DNA of 64,000 bases from positions 217,024 to 281,023 of the forward strand of contig NZ_SBKQ01000004.1 in assembly GCF_004122145.1 (NCBI RefSeq), given 5' to 3'. The position numbers were made by a program, and so were the translations under genes. A model generated the notes under the pieces. That model was not told the origin of the DNA. It worked only from the letters and a program-made list of their open reading frames with translations, and searched no databases. This DNA is from Flavobacterium piscinae (GTDB lineage Bacteria; Bacteroidota; Bacteroidia; Flavobacteriales; Flavobacteriaceae). How positions within the stretch are numbered: the first letter of the stretch is position 1; every line of letters starts with the position of its first letter. Positions 46,036-54,363 of this stretch are shown here, one piece after another.

Positions 46036-47484
46036 ATGGCTAAATATACAGAAGACGATTTAAAAGTTGAACTGGAAACCAAAGAATATGAATATGGTTT
46101 TTATACCGAATTAGATTCTGAAACGTTTCCCGTTGGCTTAAATGAAGATATTGTTCGGGCAATTTCACTTAAAAAAGGTGAACCCGAATGGATGACCAAT
46201 TGGCGTTTGGACGCTTTTCGTTCTTGGCAAGAAATGATCGAACCGGAATGGGCTAATGTACACTACGAAAAACCAGATTTTCAGGCGATTTCGTATTATT
46301 CGGCACCCAAAAAAGCAGATCCTAACAAAACGTTGGATGATGTAGATCCTGAATTACTGGCCATGTATAAAAAACTAGGTATTTCAGTTGATGAGCAGAA
46401 AAAAATGAACAATGTGGCCATCGATATTGTGGTCGATTCGGTTTCTGTAGCCACTACATTCAAAAAAACATTGGCGGAGAAAGGCATCATTTTCATGAGT
46501 ATTTCAGAAGCCATCAAAGAACATCCTGAGTTGGTAAAGAAATATATTGGAAGCGTTGTTCCTCCCAAAGATAATTTCTATGCAGCGTTGAATTCCGCTG
46601 TTTTTTCAGACGGAAGTTTCTGTTATATCCCAAAAGGTGTTCATTGTCCAATGGAATTATCTACCTATTTCCGTATCAACCAAGCCGGAACAGGTCAGTT
46701 TGAACGTACGTTAGTCATTGCCGACGAAGGTAGTTATGTTTCCTATTTAGAAGGCTGTACGGCTCCAAGTCGTGACGAAAATCAATTGCATGCCGCTGTG
46801 GTGGAATTGATTGCGTTGGACGATGCCGAAATTAAATATTCCACTGTTCAAAACTGGTTCCCTGGAAACAAAGAAGGAAAAGGTGGCGTTTATAACTTTG
46901 TGACCAAACGAGGTTTGTGTGAGAAAAATGCAAAAATATCATGGACACAAGTAGAAACCGGTTCTGCTATCACCTGGAAATATCCTTCGTGTGTTTTAAA
47001 AGGTGATAATTCGATAGGTGAATTTTACTCTATTGCTGTGACAAATAATCATCAACAAGCCGATACCGGCACTAAGATGATTCATTTAGGCAAAAACACT
47101 AAGTCCACCATTATTTCTAAAGGAATTTCGGCCGGAAAATCGCAAAACAGTTACCGTGGTTTGGTACAAATTTCATCAAGAGCCGAAAATGCTCGAAACT
47201 TTTCGCAATGTGATTCACTTTTGATGGGAAATAATTGTGGAGCTCACACCTTTCCCTATATCGAAAGTAAAAATACATCCGCCAAAATCGAACACGAAGC
47301 CACAACATCCAAAATTGGAGAAGACCAAGTGTTCTATTGTAACCAACGTGGCATTCCAACTGAAAAAGCCATTGCGTTAATAGTAAACGGTTTTAGCAAA
47401 GAAGTATTGAATAAATTACCGATGGAATTTGCAGTGGAAGCTCAGAAGTTGTTGGAGATTTCGCTAGAAGGCTCGGTAGGATAG
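46036..47484 (+). CDS. sufB: Fe-S cluster assembly scaffold protein SufB
   Basis: 482 residues, the usual SufB length. It forms the SufBC2D scaffold on which new Fe-S clusters are built in the cytoplasm. Family motifs include [43 protein letters not shown] and [14 protein letters not shown]. The upstream gap holds a 9-bp-period array, the downstream gap a 7-bp array. Operon members sufC and sufD follow. Confidence 0.97.
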   Translation: MAKYTEDDLKVELETKEYEYGFYTELDSETFPVGLNEDIVRAISLKKGEPEWMTNWRLDAFRSWQEMIEPEWANVHYEKPDFQAISYYSAPKKADPNKTLDDVDPELLAMYKKLGISVDEQKKMNNVAIDIVVDSVSVATTFKKTLAEKGIIFMSISEAIKEHPELVKKYIGSVVPPKDNFYAALNSAVFSDGSFCYIPKGVHCPMELSTYFRINQAGTGQFERTLVIADEGSYVSYLEGCTAPSRDENQLHAAVVELIALDDAEIKYSTVQNWFPGNKEGKGGVYNFVTKRGLCEKNAKISWTQVETGSAITWKYPSCVLKGDNSIGEFYSIAVTNNHQQADTGTKMIHLGKNTKSTIISKGISAGKSQNSYRGLVQISSRAENARNFSQCDSLLMGNNCGAHTFPYIESKNTSAKIEHEATTSKIGEDQVFYCNQRGIPTEKAIALIVNGFSKEVLNKLPMEFAVEAQKLLEISLEGSVG

Positions 47485-47488
47485 TTTT

Positions 47489-47614
47489 GTTTCAAGTTTC
47501 AGGTTTCAAGTTGTTCCTGAACTTAAACAAATTAGTATTTAAACTATAAAAAATAATTTAAATGAATCGTTTCAAGAGTCATATTAAATGAACCTGAAAC
47601 GTTAAACCTGAAAC
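47489..47614. repeat. Facing 7-bp-period arrays between sufB and sufC
   Basis: The left array, 47489-47516, repeats GTTTCAA/GTTTCAG in 7-bp units. After 70 bp the inverse array, 47587-47614, repeats CTGAAAC and GTTAAAC. No gene lies between them. Confidence 0.75.
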
Positions 47615-47624
47615 TAAAAATAAT

Positions 47625-48374
47625 ATGTTAAGCATAAAAAATTTACACGCAAGTGTTGAAGACAAAGAAATATTAAAAGGCATCAACCTTGAAATCAAAG
47701 CCGGAGAAGTACACGCCATCATGGGACCTAACGGTTCCGGGAAAAGTACACTTTCTGCTGTAATAGCAGGAAACGAAAATTACGAAGTAACGGAAGGTTC
47801 AGTTGAATTAGAAGGAGAAGATTTAGCAGAATTAGCTCCTGAAGAAAGAGCTCATAAAGGCGTTTTCTTATCGTTTCAATATCCGGTTGAAATACCGGGC
47901 GTTTCGGTAACGAATTTCATGAAAACGGCCATCAACGAGCACCGAAAAGCCAACGGAAAAGAAGAAATGCCGGCCAATGAAATGTTGAAATTGATTCGTG
48001 AAAAATCAGAATTATTAGAAATTGACCGCAAGTTTTTATCCCGTTCGTTAAATGAAGGTTTTTCGGGTGGTGAGAAAAAACGTAACGAGATTTTTCAAAT
48101 GGCAATGTTGGAACCCAAAATTGCTATTTTAGACGAAACGGATTCAGGATTAGACATTGACGCGTTACGAATTGTGGCAAATGGCGTAAACAAATTAAAA
48201 AACGACGAAAATGCCGTTTTAGTTATTACGCATTACCAACGTTTATTAGATTATATCGTTCCTGATTTTGTACATGTGTTGATGGATGGAAAAATAGTCA
48301 AATCCGGCGGAAAAGAACTAGCACTTGAGCTAGAAGAAAGAGGTTACGATTGGATAAAAAGTGAATTAAATTAG
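47625..48374 (+). CDS. sufC: Fe-S cluster assembly ATPase SufC
   Basis: 249 residues. An ABC-type ATPase that powers the SufBCD scaffold. Walker A is GPNGSGKST (residues 34-42), the signature is GFSGGEKKRNE, Walker B is AILDETDSGLD, and the switch His is in VITHYQRLL. It lies between sufB and sufD, though both gaps contain repeat arrays. Confidence 0.97.
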   Translation: MLSIKNLHASVEDKEILKGINLEIKAGEVHAIMGPNGSGKSTLSAVIAGNENYEVTEGSVELEGEDLAELAPEERAHKGVFLSFQYPVEIPGVSVTNFMKTAINEHRKANGKEEMPANEMLKLIREKSELLEIDRKFLSRSLNEGFSGGEKKRNEIFQMAMLEPKIAILDETDSGLDIDALRIVANGVNKLKNDENAVLVITHYQRLLDYIVPDFVHVLMDGKIVKSGGKELALELEERGYDWIKSELN

Positions 48375-48436
48375 TTTACAGTCACAGTCACAGTTTACAG
48401 TAACTGCGACTGCGACTGAAAACTGCGACTGAAAAC
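48374..48436. repeat. Facing 6-7-bp-period arrays between sufC and sufD
   Basis: The left part, 48374-48401, uses units GTTTACA and GTCACA. The right part, 48403-48436, uses the inverse type, ACTGCG and ACTGAAA. The whole gap is almost only this array. The same unit family occurs at 54284-54355. Confidence 0.75.
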
Positions 48437-48443
48437 CGAACAA

Positions 48444-49760
48444 ATGGAACTAAAAGAAAAACTCATATCATCCTTCATGGCTTTCGAAGAAAAAGTTGAT
48501 GTAACAGCACAGTTACACGACATCAGAACTTCGGCCATTAAAAATTTTGAAAACAAAGGTTTCCCCACTAAAAAAGAGGAAGCTTGGAAATATACATCGC
48601 TGAATTCGGTCTTAAAAAACGACTTTTCTGTTTTTCCAAAAAGGGAAAATGCGATTGAATTTAAAGACGTTAAGCAATTTTTTCTTCACGAAATCGACAC
48701 CTATAAATTGGTTTTTGTAGATGGAAAATTCAGCTCGTTTTTATCGTCAACAACGCACGAAGGAATTGATGTTTGTTTACTTTCATCGGTATTGACCAAA
48801 CCAAAATACAAGATGGTGTTGGACACCTATTTCAACCAAATTGCCAGCAAAGATGAGAGTTTAACCACTCTAAATACGGCTTTTGCCCAAGAAGGTGCTT
48901 ACATCAACATTCCAAAAAGTAAAGTGGCCGACAAACCTATTGAAATCATTCATTTTTCAACAGGTGAAGAAAGTGCCTTGATGGTGCAACCTCGAAACTT
49001 GATTATTGTAGGCGAAAATGCTCACGTGCAAATTATCGAACGCCATCAGAGTTTGAATAGTAATCCGGTGTTGACCAATTCAGTGACCGAAATTTTTGCT
49101 CAAAAAAGAGCGATTGTTGATTATTATAAAATTCAAAATGACGAACAAACCGCCAATTTGATTGACAACACTTATATTTCTCAAAAACAAGAGAGTAGAG
49201 TAGCGGTGCACACCTTTTCGTTTGGTGGAAATATCACCCGAAATAACTTAAATTTCTACCATTTTGGGGAACGCATCGATTCCACCTTAAAAGGAATCAC
49301 GATTATTGGCGACAAGCAACACGTGGATCATTACACGTTAGTAAATCACGCGACACCCAATTGTGAAAGCCATCAAAACTATAAAACAATATTAGGCGGA
49401 AGTTCCACAGGCGTTTTCAACGGAAAAATTTTCGTGGAAAAAGAAGCCCAAAAAACCGATGCTTTTCAGCAAAACAACAATATTTTATTGAGCGATAAAG
49501 CCACCATCAACGCGAAACCACAATTGGAAATTTTCGCTGATGATGTCAAATGTTCGCATGGTTGCACGATTGGTCAATTAGACGAAAGAGCGATGTTCTA
49601 CATGCAACAACGCGGTATACCTCAAAAAGAAGCCAAAGCGTTATTGCTCTATGCTTTTTCCAATGAAGTCATCGAAAGCATCAAAATCCCGGAACTCAAG
49701 CAACGTATCATGAAGATTATTGCAACAAAATTGGGAGTGAATTTGGGGTTTGATTTATAA
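48444..49760 (+). CDS. sufD: Fe-S cluster assembly protein SufD
   Basis: 438 residues. The partner of SufB in the SufBC2D scaffold, needed for iron acquisition. The conserved C-terminal part shows VDHYTLVNHATPNCESHQNYKT split across the family core and the motif KCSHGCTIGQLDERAMFYMQ. It lacks the SufB-specific cluster Cys pattern, as expected. It is the last gene of the first suf block; an opposite-strand serine hydrolase follows. Confidence 0.95.
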   Translation: MELKEKLISSFMAFEEKVDVTAQLHDIRTSAIKNFENKGFPTKKEEAWKYTSLNSVLKNDFSVFPKRENAIEFKDVKQFFLHEIDTYKLVFVDGKFSSFLSSTTHEGIDVCLLSSVLTKPKYKMVLDTYFNQIASKDESLTTLNTAFAQEGAYINIPKSKVADKPIEIIHFSTGEESALMVQPRNLIIVGENAHVQIIERHQSLNSNPVLTNSVTEIFAQKRAIVDYYKIQNDEQTANLIDNTYISQKQESRVAVHTFSFGGNITRNNLNFYHFGERIDSTLKGITIIGDKQHVDHYTLVNHATPNCESHQNYKTILGGSSTGVFNGKIFVEKEAQKTDAFQQNNNILLSDKATINAKPQLEIFADDVKCSHGCTIGQLDERAMFYMQQRGIPQKEAKALLLYAFSNEVIESIKIPELKQRIMKIIATKLGVNLGFDL

Positions 49761-49765
49761 GATTT

Positions 49766-49860
49766 AACCGCAAAGTTCGCTAAGTTTTACACTAAGGACG
49801 CAAAGTTGATTTAACAATCTTTGCGTCCTTTGCCATTTTTACTTTGTGCTCTTTCCGGTT
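49766..49860. repeat. Facing 9-bp-period arrays after sufD
   Basis: The left array, 49766-49805, has units CGCAAAGTT, CGCTAAGTT and GACGCAAAG. The right one, 49819-49860, has the inverse units CTTTGCGTC and CTTTGCCAT. They form one large imperfect hairpin between two convergent genes and may act as a bidirectional terminator. Confidence 0.75.
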
Positions 49861-49866
49861 AAAAAA

Positions 49867-51210
49867 TTATTTAATGCTAGAGATAATGTTTTTCATCATC
49901 CCATTAAAATCAAAATCCTCATCTTCCGTCAATCCAAAACGTACAATCACCATTTCTTTACTCGGAATGATGATGACTTTTTGCCCTTGGTAGCCACTGG
50001 CATAATACATATCTTTCGGTACATCCGGATACGTTCCGCCTGCGTTTAACCAAAAATGTCCACCATAACTCCCATTAGAAGTTGGTGTTGGAGTTGCTAC
50101 ATACTTCGCCCAACTTTTATCGAAAATCTGTTGACCATTCCAATTGCCCTCGTGCAAATACAATAAGCCAAATTTTGCCCAATCGCGAGTGGTTGCCCAA
50201 CCGTAAGAGGAACCTACGTAATTCCCAGCCATATCGGGTTCAATCAACATCGAATGCATGCCGATTTTATCAATCAAAGAAGCATACCAAAAATCTAAAT
50301 ATTCCTGATGCGTAGTAAATTGTCTTCGCAAAATCCCTGACAATAAATTCGTTGTTCCCGAAGAATAATTCCAATGGGTGTTGGGTTCAAAAGCAGCCGG
50401 TTTTTCCAATTGCACTTTGGGCATATCTTCGGCTAAGAAAAGCATTTTGGTTACATCGCATATTTTCCCATAATCTTCCTCCCATTCCAAACCGGAATTC
50501 ATTTGAATCAAATGGTGTAAGGTAATTTTGGAACGTTCATCCTTTGCCCATTCCGCTAAACCAACGGGTTTGTTAATGTCAATTTTTCCTTGTTTTTGCA
50601 AAATTCCAAAGCAGGTCGCTGTAATACTTTTGGTCATCGACCAACCTAAGAATTTGGTGTTTTTAGTAAAACCGTCTTCGTATTTTTCAGCGATAATTTT
50701 GTCTTTATAAATTACCAAAAGTGCACGAGTTCGTTTCGATTTTTCACCTTTTTTATCAAAAGCATTATCAACTGCTAAATTCAGTTTTTCGTAATTCACT
50801 TCCGGAAAAACGCTGTCTTTGGGTTCCAAATTTCCATAAGGAAAAGGTAAATCAATAGCTGTTTTATTTCGTTTCGGTACCAAATACGGTTTTGTTTCAT
50901 CAAAATCATCGTTAATCAAAGTTGCTCCTAAACCTTCTCGATAAATGGCTTTCCGTGTTTTTAATCCGAAAGCAGAAGAGATGACAAATTTTCCTTGTTC
51001 ATTGATTTCATTAGTGGCCAAACGAACATTGTCAATATCATTATCGCCACTTTCTATAATTTCGAGTGATCGTCCGTCAATAAAATGTCCTGAAGCCACA
51101 CTTTTGGCCGAAAAACCGGAAACAATATCTAATTTCGGATAGGTGGTTACACCCACATATACGACAACCAAAAAAAGTATAACGCCTAAAAATTTGAAAA
51201 ACTTTTTCAT
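49867..51210 (-). CDS. Class C beta-lactamase-like serine hydrolase
   Basis: 447 residues from ATG 51210 (MKKFFKFLG); a TTG 21 bp upstream is less likely. The N-terminus has a membrane or signal segment. The catalytic SxxK is SMTK, the next motif is NYSSGTTNLL, and the third region is SGYQGQKVII. These fit the PF00144 family (class C beta-lactamases, D-amino-acid peptidases, esterases). It is probably periplasmic or envelope-bound; the substrate is unknown. It lies in reverse between sufD and sufS and interrupts the suf cluster. Confidence 0.88.
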   Translation of the reverse strand: MKKFFKFLGVILFLVVVYVGVTTYPKLDIVSGFSAKSVASGHFIDGRSLEIIESGDNDIDNVRLATNEINEQGKFVISSAFGLKTRKAIYREGLGATLINDDFDETKPYLVPKRNKTAIDLPFPYGNLEPKDSVFPEVNYEKLNLAVDNAFDKKGEKSKRTRALLVIYKDKIIAEKYEDGFTKNTKFLGWSMTKSITATCFGILQKQGKIDINKPVGLAEWAKDERSKITLHHLIQMNSGLEWEEDYGKICDVTKMLFLAEDMPKVQLEKPAAFEPNTHWNYSSGTTNLLSGILRRQFTTHQEYLDFWYASLIDKIGMHSMLIEPDMAGNYVGSSYGWATTRDWAKFGLLYLHEGNWNGQQIFDKSWAKYVATPTPTSNGSYGGHFWLNAGGTYPDVPKDMYYASGYQGQKVIIIPSKEMVIVRFGLTEDEDFDFNGMMKNIISSIK

Positions 51211-51332
51211 TTGAAATGTTATTTTTTGCAATGTATAAAATTATAATAAATAAAAATCGATTATGAAGTATTTCAGCTGTCACAATTCATAAAAATTCGT
51301 GAATTTGTCGCGGTTACCACTTCCTTTTTTAC

Positions 51333-51340
51333 TACTTTTG
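51333..51340 (+). promoter_or_regulatory. Promoter -7 box of the second suf block
   Basis: TACTTTTG, a perfect TAnnTTTG, 24 bp before the sufS ATG. This lets sufS-sufE-sufT be expressed without the upstream sufABCD transcript. Confidence 0.55.
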
Positions 51341-51364
51341 TATTTAGAATTTTTCTAAATAAAA

Positions 51365-52579
51365 ATGATAGATAGTCAAAAAATTAGAGCTGATTTTCCG
51401 ATTCTTAATCAAACCGTAAACGGAAAACCGCTTGTCTATTTCGATAACGCCGCCACTTCGCAAAAACCGCAAGTAGTGATTGATGCCGAAGCCAACTATT
51501 ATAAAGAAATTAACGCCAATATTCATCGTGGTGTGCATACGTTGAGTCAATTGGCTACCGATGCATACGAAGCTTCTCGTTATAAAATTCAACAGCACAT
51601 CAATGCTAAATTCTCCCACGAAGTGCTTTTTACTTCCGGCACTACACACGGTATTAATTTGGTAGCCAATGGATTTGGGAGTTTTTTGAAACCGGGTGAT
51701 GAAGTTATGGTATCGGCCTTAGAGCACCACAGTAATATTGTGCCTTGGCAAATGTTGTGCGAAAAAACAGGAGCGAAATTGGTAGTAATTCCGATGAATG
51801 AAAACGGAGAATTGATACTTTCAGAGTTCGAACGTTTACTTTCAGAAAAAACTAAAATGGTAACGGTAAACCACATTTCCAATGCCTTAGGTACCATCAA
51901 TCCGATTCAATGGATGATTGAAAAAGCACACGAAGTGGGTGCTGCGGTTTTAATCGATGGAGCTCAAGCTGTGCCGCATTTAAAACCGGATGTTCAAGAC
52001 TTGGATTGTGATTTTTATGTGTTTTCCGGACACAAAATTTGCGGACCAACCGGAACCGGAATTTTATACGGAAAAGAAGCTTGGTTAAACAAATTACCAC
52101 CCTATCAAGGTGGCGGAGAAATGATTGCTACCGTTTCTTTTGAAAAAACTACGTATGCGGAATTGCCACACAAGTTTGAAGCGGGAACGCCAAACATTGC
52201 GGGTGGAATTGTCCTCGGTACCGCCATTGATTACCTTAATGAAATTGGTTTTGACAACATTGCCGCTTACGAACACGAGTTGCTAGAGTACGGTACAAAA
52301 AAATTACTCGAAATTGAAGGTTTAAAAATTTACGGCACTGCATCTCAAAAAACTTCCGTAATTTCGTTTAATCTTGACGGAATTCACCCGTATGATGTTG
52401 GTACGATTATTGACAAATTAGGAATAGCGGTTCGCACCGGACACCATTGTGCCCAACCAATTATGGATTTTTATCAAATTCCGGGAACACTGAGAGCTTC
52501 GTTTGCGTTTTATAACACCAAAGAAGAAATTGATGCCTTAGTAGAAGCTGTCAAAAAAGCACAAATGATGTTGAGTTAA
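51365..52579 (+). CDS. sufS: Cysteine desulfurase SufS
   Basis: 404 residues. It takes sulfur from cysteine, using pyridoxal phosphate, and passes it to SufE. The PLP lysine is in YVFSGHKICGPTG and the catalytic Cys in RTGHHCAQP, both as in group II desulfurases. It starts the second suf block, with its own -7 box. Confidence 0.97.
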   Translation: MIDSQKIRADFPILNQTVNGKPLVYFDNAATSQKPQVVIDAEANYYKEINANIHRGVHTLSQLATDAYEASRYKIQQHINAKFSHEVLFTSGTTHGINLVANGFGSFLKPGDEVMVSALEHHSNIVPWQMLCEKTGAKLVVIPMNENGELILSEFERLLSEKTKMVTVNHISNALGTINPIQWMIEKAHEVGAAVLIDGAQAVPHLKPDVQDLDCDFYVFSGHKICGPTGTGILYGKEAWLNKLPPYQGGGEMIATVSFEKTTYAELPHKFEAGTPNIAGGIVLGTAIDYLNEIGFDNIAAYEHELLEYGTKKLLEIEGLKIYGTASQKTSVISFNLDGIHPYDVGTIIDKLGIAVRTGHHCAQPIMDFYQIPGTLRASFAFYNTKEEIDALVEAVKKAQMMLS

Positions 52580-52595
52580 TATTAAATCAAAGCAC

Positions 52596-53018
52596 ATGAA
52601 AACAATTTTTACTATTTTTTTATCCTTTTTTCTGGCGAAAGGATGTTCAGATACTTCTGATATTGACAATGCAATAATTGAATACCAAGCTGTTTCAAGA
52701 GGATTTTACAAGGTTATTAAAATTGATGACAAAAAAGTTACAGTTCTCAATAGTCGCGACGAAAAACCATTTGAGCTTAATCTATCAAAAGAGGATTGGA
52801 AAGAGTTAGTGGAAGCCTTTCGTGAAATCAACTTAGAGAACATGAAAAACTTAAAAGCTCCAACGTCCAAACGACTTTATGACGGAGCAGCTCATGCCAA
52901 TATTACGATTAATTTAGAAGGCAAAACGTATACAACGGATGGTTTTGACCATGGTTACCCTCCGGTAGAAATTGAAAATTTTATTAATAAGCTTGTCCTT
53001 TTAACGATAAAAGAATAA
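52596..53018 (+). CDS. Small predicted lipoprotein between sufS and sufE
   Basis: 140 residues; no family recognised. The N-terminus (MKTIFTIFLSFFLAKGC) is a signal with a possible lipobox, LAKGC (Cys17). The rest is a small mixed alpha/beta domain (NSRDEKPFELNLSKEDWKEL, TYTTDGFDHG). It lies 16 bp after sufS and 1 bp before sufE, so it is translated as part of the suf block. A lipoprotein is not expected among cytoplasmic Fe-S factors. It may be a passenger gene or an unrecognised envelope partner. Confidence 0.6.
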   Translation: MKTIFTIFLSFFLAKGCSDTSDIDNAIIEYQAVSRGFYKVIKIDDKKVTVLNSRDEKPFELNLSKEDWKELVEAFREINLENMKNLKAPTSKRLYDGAAHANITINLEGKTYTTDGFDHGYPPVEIENFINKLVLLTIKE

Positions 53019-53019
53019 T

Positions 53020-53439
53020 ATGACCATTCAAGAAATTCAAAATGAAATTGTGGATGAATTTTCAATGTTTGATGATTGGATGCAACGATACGAATACATC
53101 ATCGAACTTGGAAAATCATTACCTCTGATAGATGAAAAGTATAAAACGGATGACAACATTATTAAAGGGTGTCAATCAAAAGTGTGGTTGCAAGGTGAAG
53201 AAAATGACGGAAGAATTATGTTCACAGCAGACAGTGATGCTATTTTGACTAAAGGGATTATCGCTATTTTGATTCGAGCGTTTTCCAACCAAAAACCGGC
53301 TGATATTTTAGAAGCGAATACCGATTTTATTGATGAAATTGGATTGAAAGAACATCTTTCACCAACTCGAGCAAATGGTTTAGTTTCGATGATCAAACAA
53401 ATAAAAATGTACGCGTTAGCTTTTGAAGCGAAGCAATAA
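53020..53439 (+). CDS. sufE: Sulfur acceptor protein SufE
   Basis: 139 residues, typical. It accepts persulfide sulfur from SufS through Cys51 in IIKGCQSKVWL, the conserved site. The body (FDDWMQRYEYIIELGKSLP; LSPTRANGL) fits the SufE family. It starts 1 bp after the preceding lipoprotein gene. Its stop is 7 bp before the GxxExxY element. Confidence 0.95.
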   Translation: MTIQEIQNEIVDEFSMFDDWMQRYEYIIELGKSLPLIDEKYKTDDNIIKGCQSKVWLQGEENDGRIMFTADSDAILTKGIIAILIRAFSNQKPADILEANTDFIDEIGLKEHLSPTRANGLVSMIKQIKMYALAFEAKQ

Positions 53440-53446
53440 TTTTTTA

Positions 53447-53474
53447 CCATATAAGCCATATAAGAGAATATAAG
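53447..53474. repeat. Left repeat array of the GxxExxY element
   Basis: Units CCATATAAG, CCATATAAG and AGAATATAAG (9, 9 and 10 bp), ending 4 bp before the GxxExxY start codon. Confidence 0.8.
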
Positions 53475-53478
53475 ATCT

Positions 53479-53892
53479 ATGAATTATACGAAACAAGATT
53501 TAAAAGATTTAGTTTATCAAGTAAATGGTGCGGCCATTGAAGTTCATAAAAGTCTTGGTCCTGGATTACTTGAGAGTGTTTATCACAAATGTCTTAAACA
53601 TGAACTTGAATTAAGAAAAATTAATTTTCAATCGGAATTATTGATACCAATTCAATATAAAGGGATTGAGGTTAATGCTGAATTAAGGTGTGATTTTTTA
53701 ATTGAAGAAAAATTAGTTGTTGAATTAAAATCAGTTACAGAAATGAAGCCGATTTTTGAAGCTCAGATTTTATCGTATATGAATTTATTAAAAATACCAA
53801 TTGGCTTATTAATCAATTTTAATGTAACAAACATTTACAAAGAAGGCCAAAAAACATATATTAATAATTTATATAATCAAATTTGGGATTAA
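53479..53892 (+). CDS. GxxExxY protein
   Basis: 137 residues. The family-naming motif is GPGLLESVY (~residues 27-35), with later CDFLIEEKLVVELKSV, which resembles a PD-(D/E)XK nuclease core (D...ELK). The function is unknown; family members are sporadic in bacteria and often present in several copies. The gene sits between sufE and sufT and is closely wrapped by inverted arrays: 4 bp before the ATG and directly at the stop. I infer a mobile or passenger gene. Confidence 0.88.
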   Translation: MNYTKQDLKDLVYQVNGAAIEVHKSLGPGLLESVYHKCLKHELELRKINFQSELLIPIQYKGIEVNAELRCDFLIEEKLVVELKSVTEMKPIFEAQILSYMNLLKIPIGLLINFNVTNIYKEGQKTYINNLYNQIWD

Positions 53893-53920
53893 CTTATATT
53901 CCCTTACACTACTTATATGG
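53893..53920. repeat. Right repeat array of the GxxExxY element
   Basis: Units CTTATATTC, CCTTACACT and ACTTATATGG. The first and last are exact inverse copies of units in the left array, in mirrored order. The array begins directly after the stop codon. Confidence 0.8.
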
Positions 53921-53955
53921 TTAAGTAAACAGTCAATTTTTTTTAAATAAACAAA

Positions 53956-54279
53956 ATGGAAGAATACAAAGACGAAATAAACCTAGGTGAATCAGTAGTT
54001 AAAGTATTGAAAGGAATTTACGACCCTGAAATACCTGTTGATATCTATGAACTTGGATTAATCTACGATGTCATGATTAACGAAGACAATGATGTAAAAG
54101 TGTTAATGACCTTAACTTCACCCAATTGTCCCGTTGCGGAAACCCTACCAAGAGAAGTGGAAGAAAAAATCAAATCACTTGATCCGGTAAAATCATGCGA
54201 AGTAGAAATTACTTTCGACCCACCGTGGAGCAAAGATTTAATGAGCGAAGAAGCAAAATTAGAATTGGGGATGCTTTAA
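53956..54279 (+). CDS. sufT: SufT-like DUF59/MIP18 Fe-S assembly factor
   Basis: 107 residues. The DUF59 (MIP18) motif DPEIPVDIYELGLIYDV and the conserved Cys58 in TSPNCPVAE are present. SufT-type proteins help Fe-S clusters mature in Gram-positive and other bacteria; the position in the suf locus supports this. It is separated from sufE by the GxxExxY element and from DUF2480 by another array. Confidence 0.92.
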   Translation: MEEYKDEINLGESVVKVLKGIYDPEIPVDIYELGLIYDVMINEDNDVKVLMTLTSPNCPVAETLPREVEEKIKSLDPVKSCEVEITFDPPWSKDLMSEEAKLELGML

Positions 54280-54283
54280 AGAA

Positions 54284-54355
54284 GTTAGCAGTTTTCAGTC
54301 TCAGTTTTCAGTAACTTGAATCTGAAAATTGCGACTGTGAACTGCGACTGAAGAC
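54284..54355. repeat. Facing 6-7-bp-period arrays between sufT and DUF2480
   Basis: The left array, 54284-54317, uses units GTTTTCA and GTCTCA. The right one, 54321-54355, uses the inverse ATTGCG, ACTGTGA, ACTGCG and ACTGAAG. It belongs to the same unit family as 48374-48436. Confidence 0.75.
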
Positions 54356-54363
54356 TTATTATT

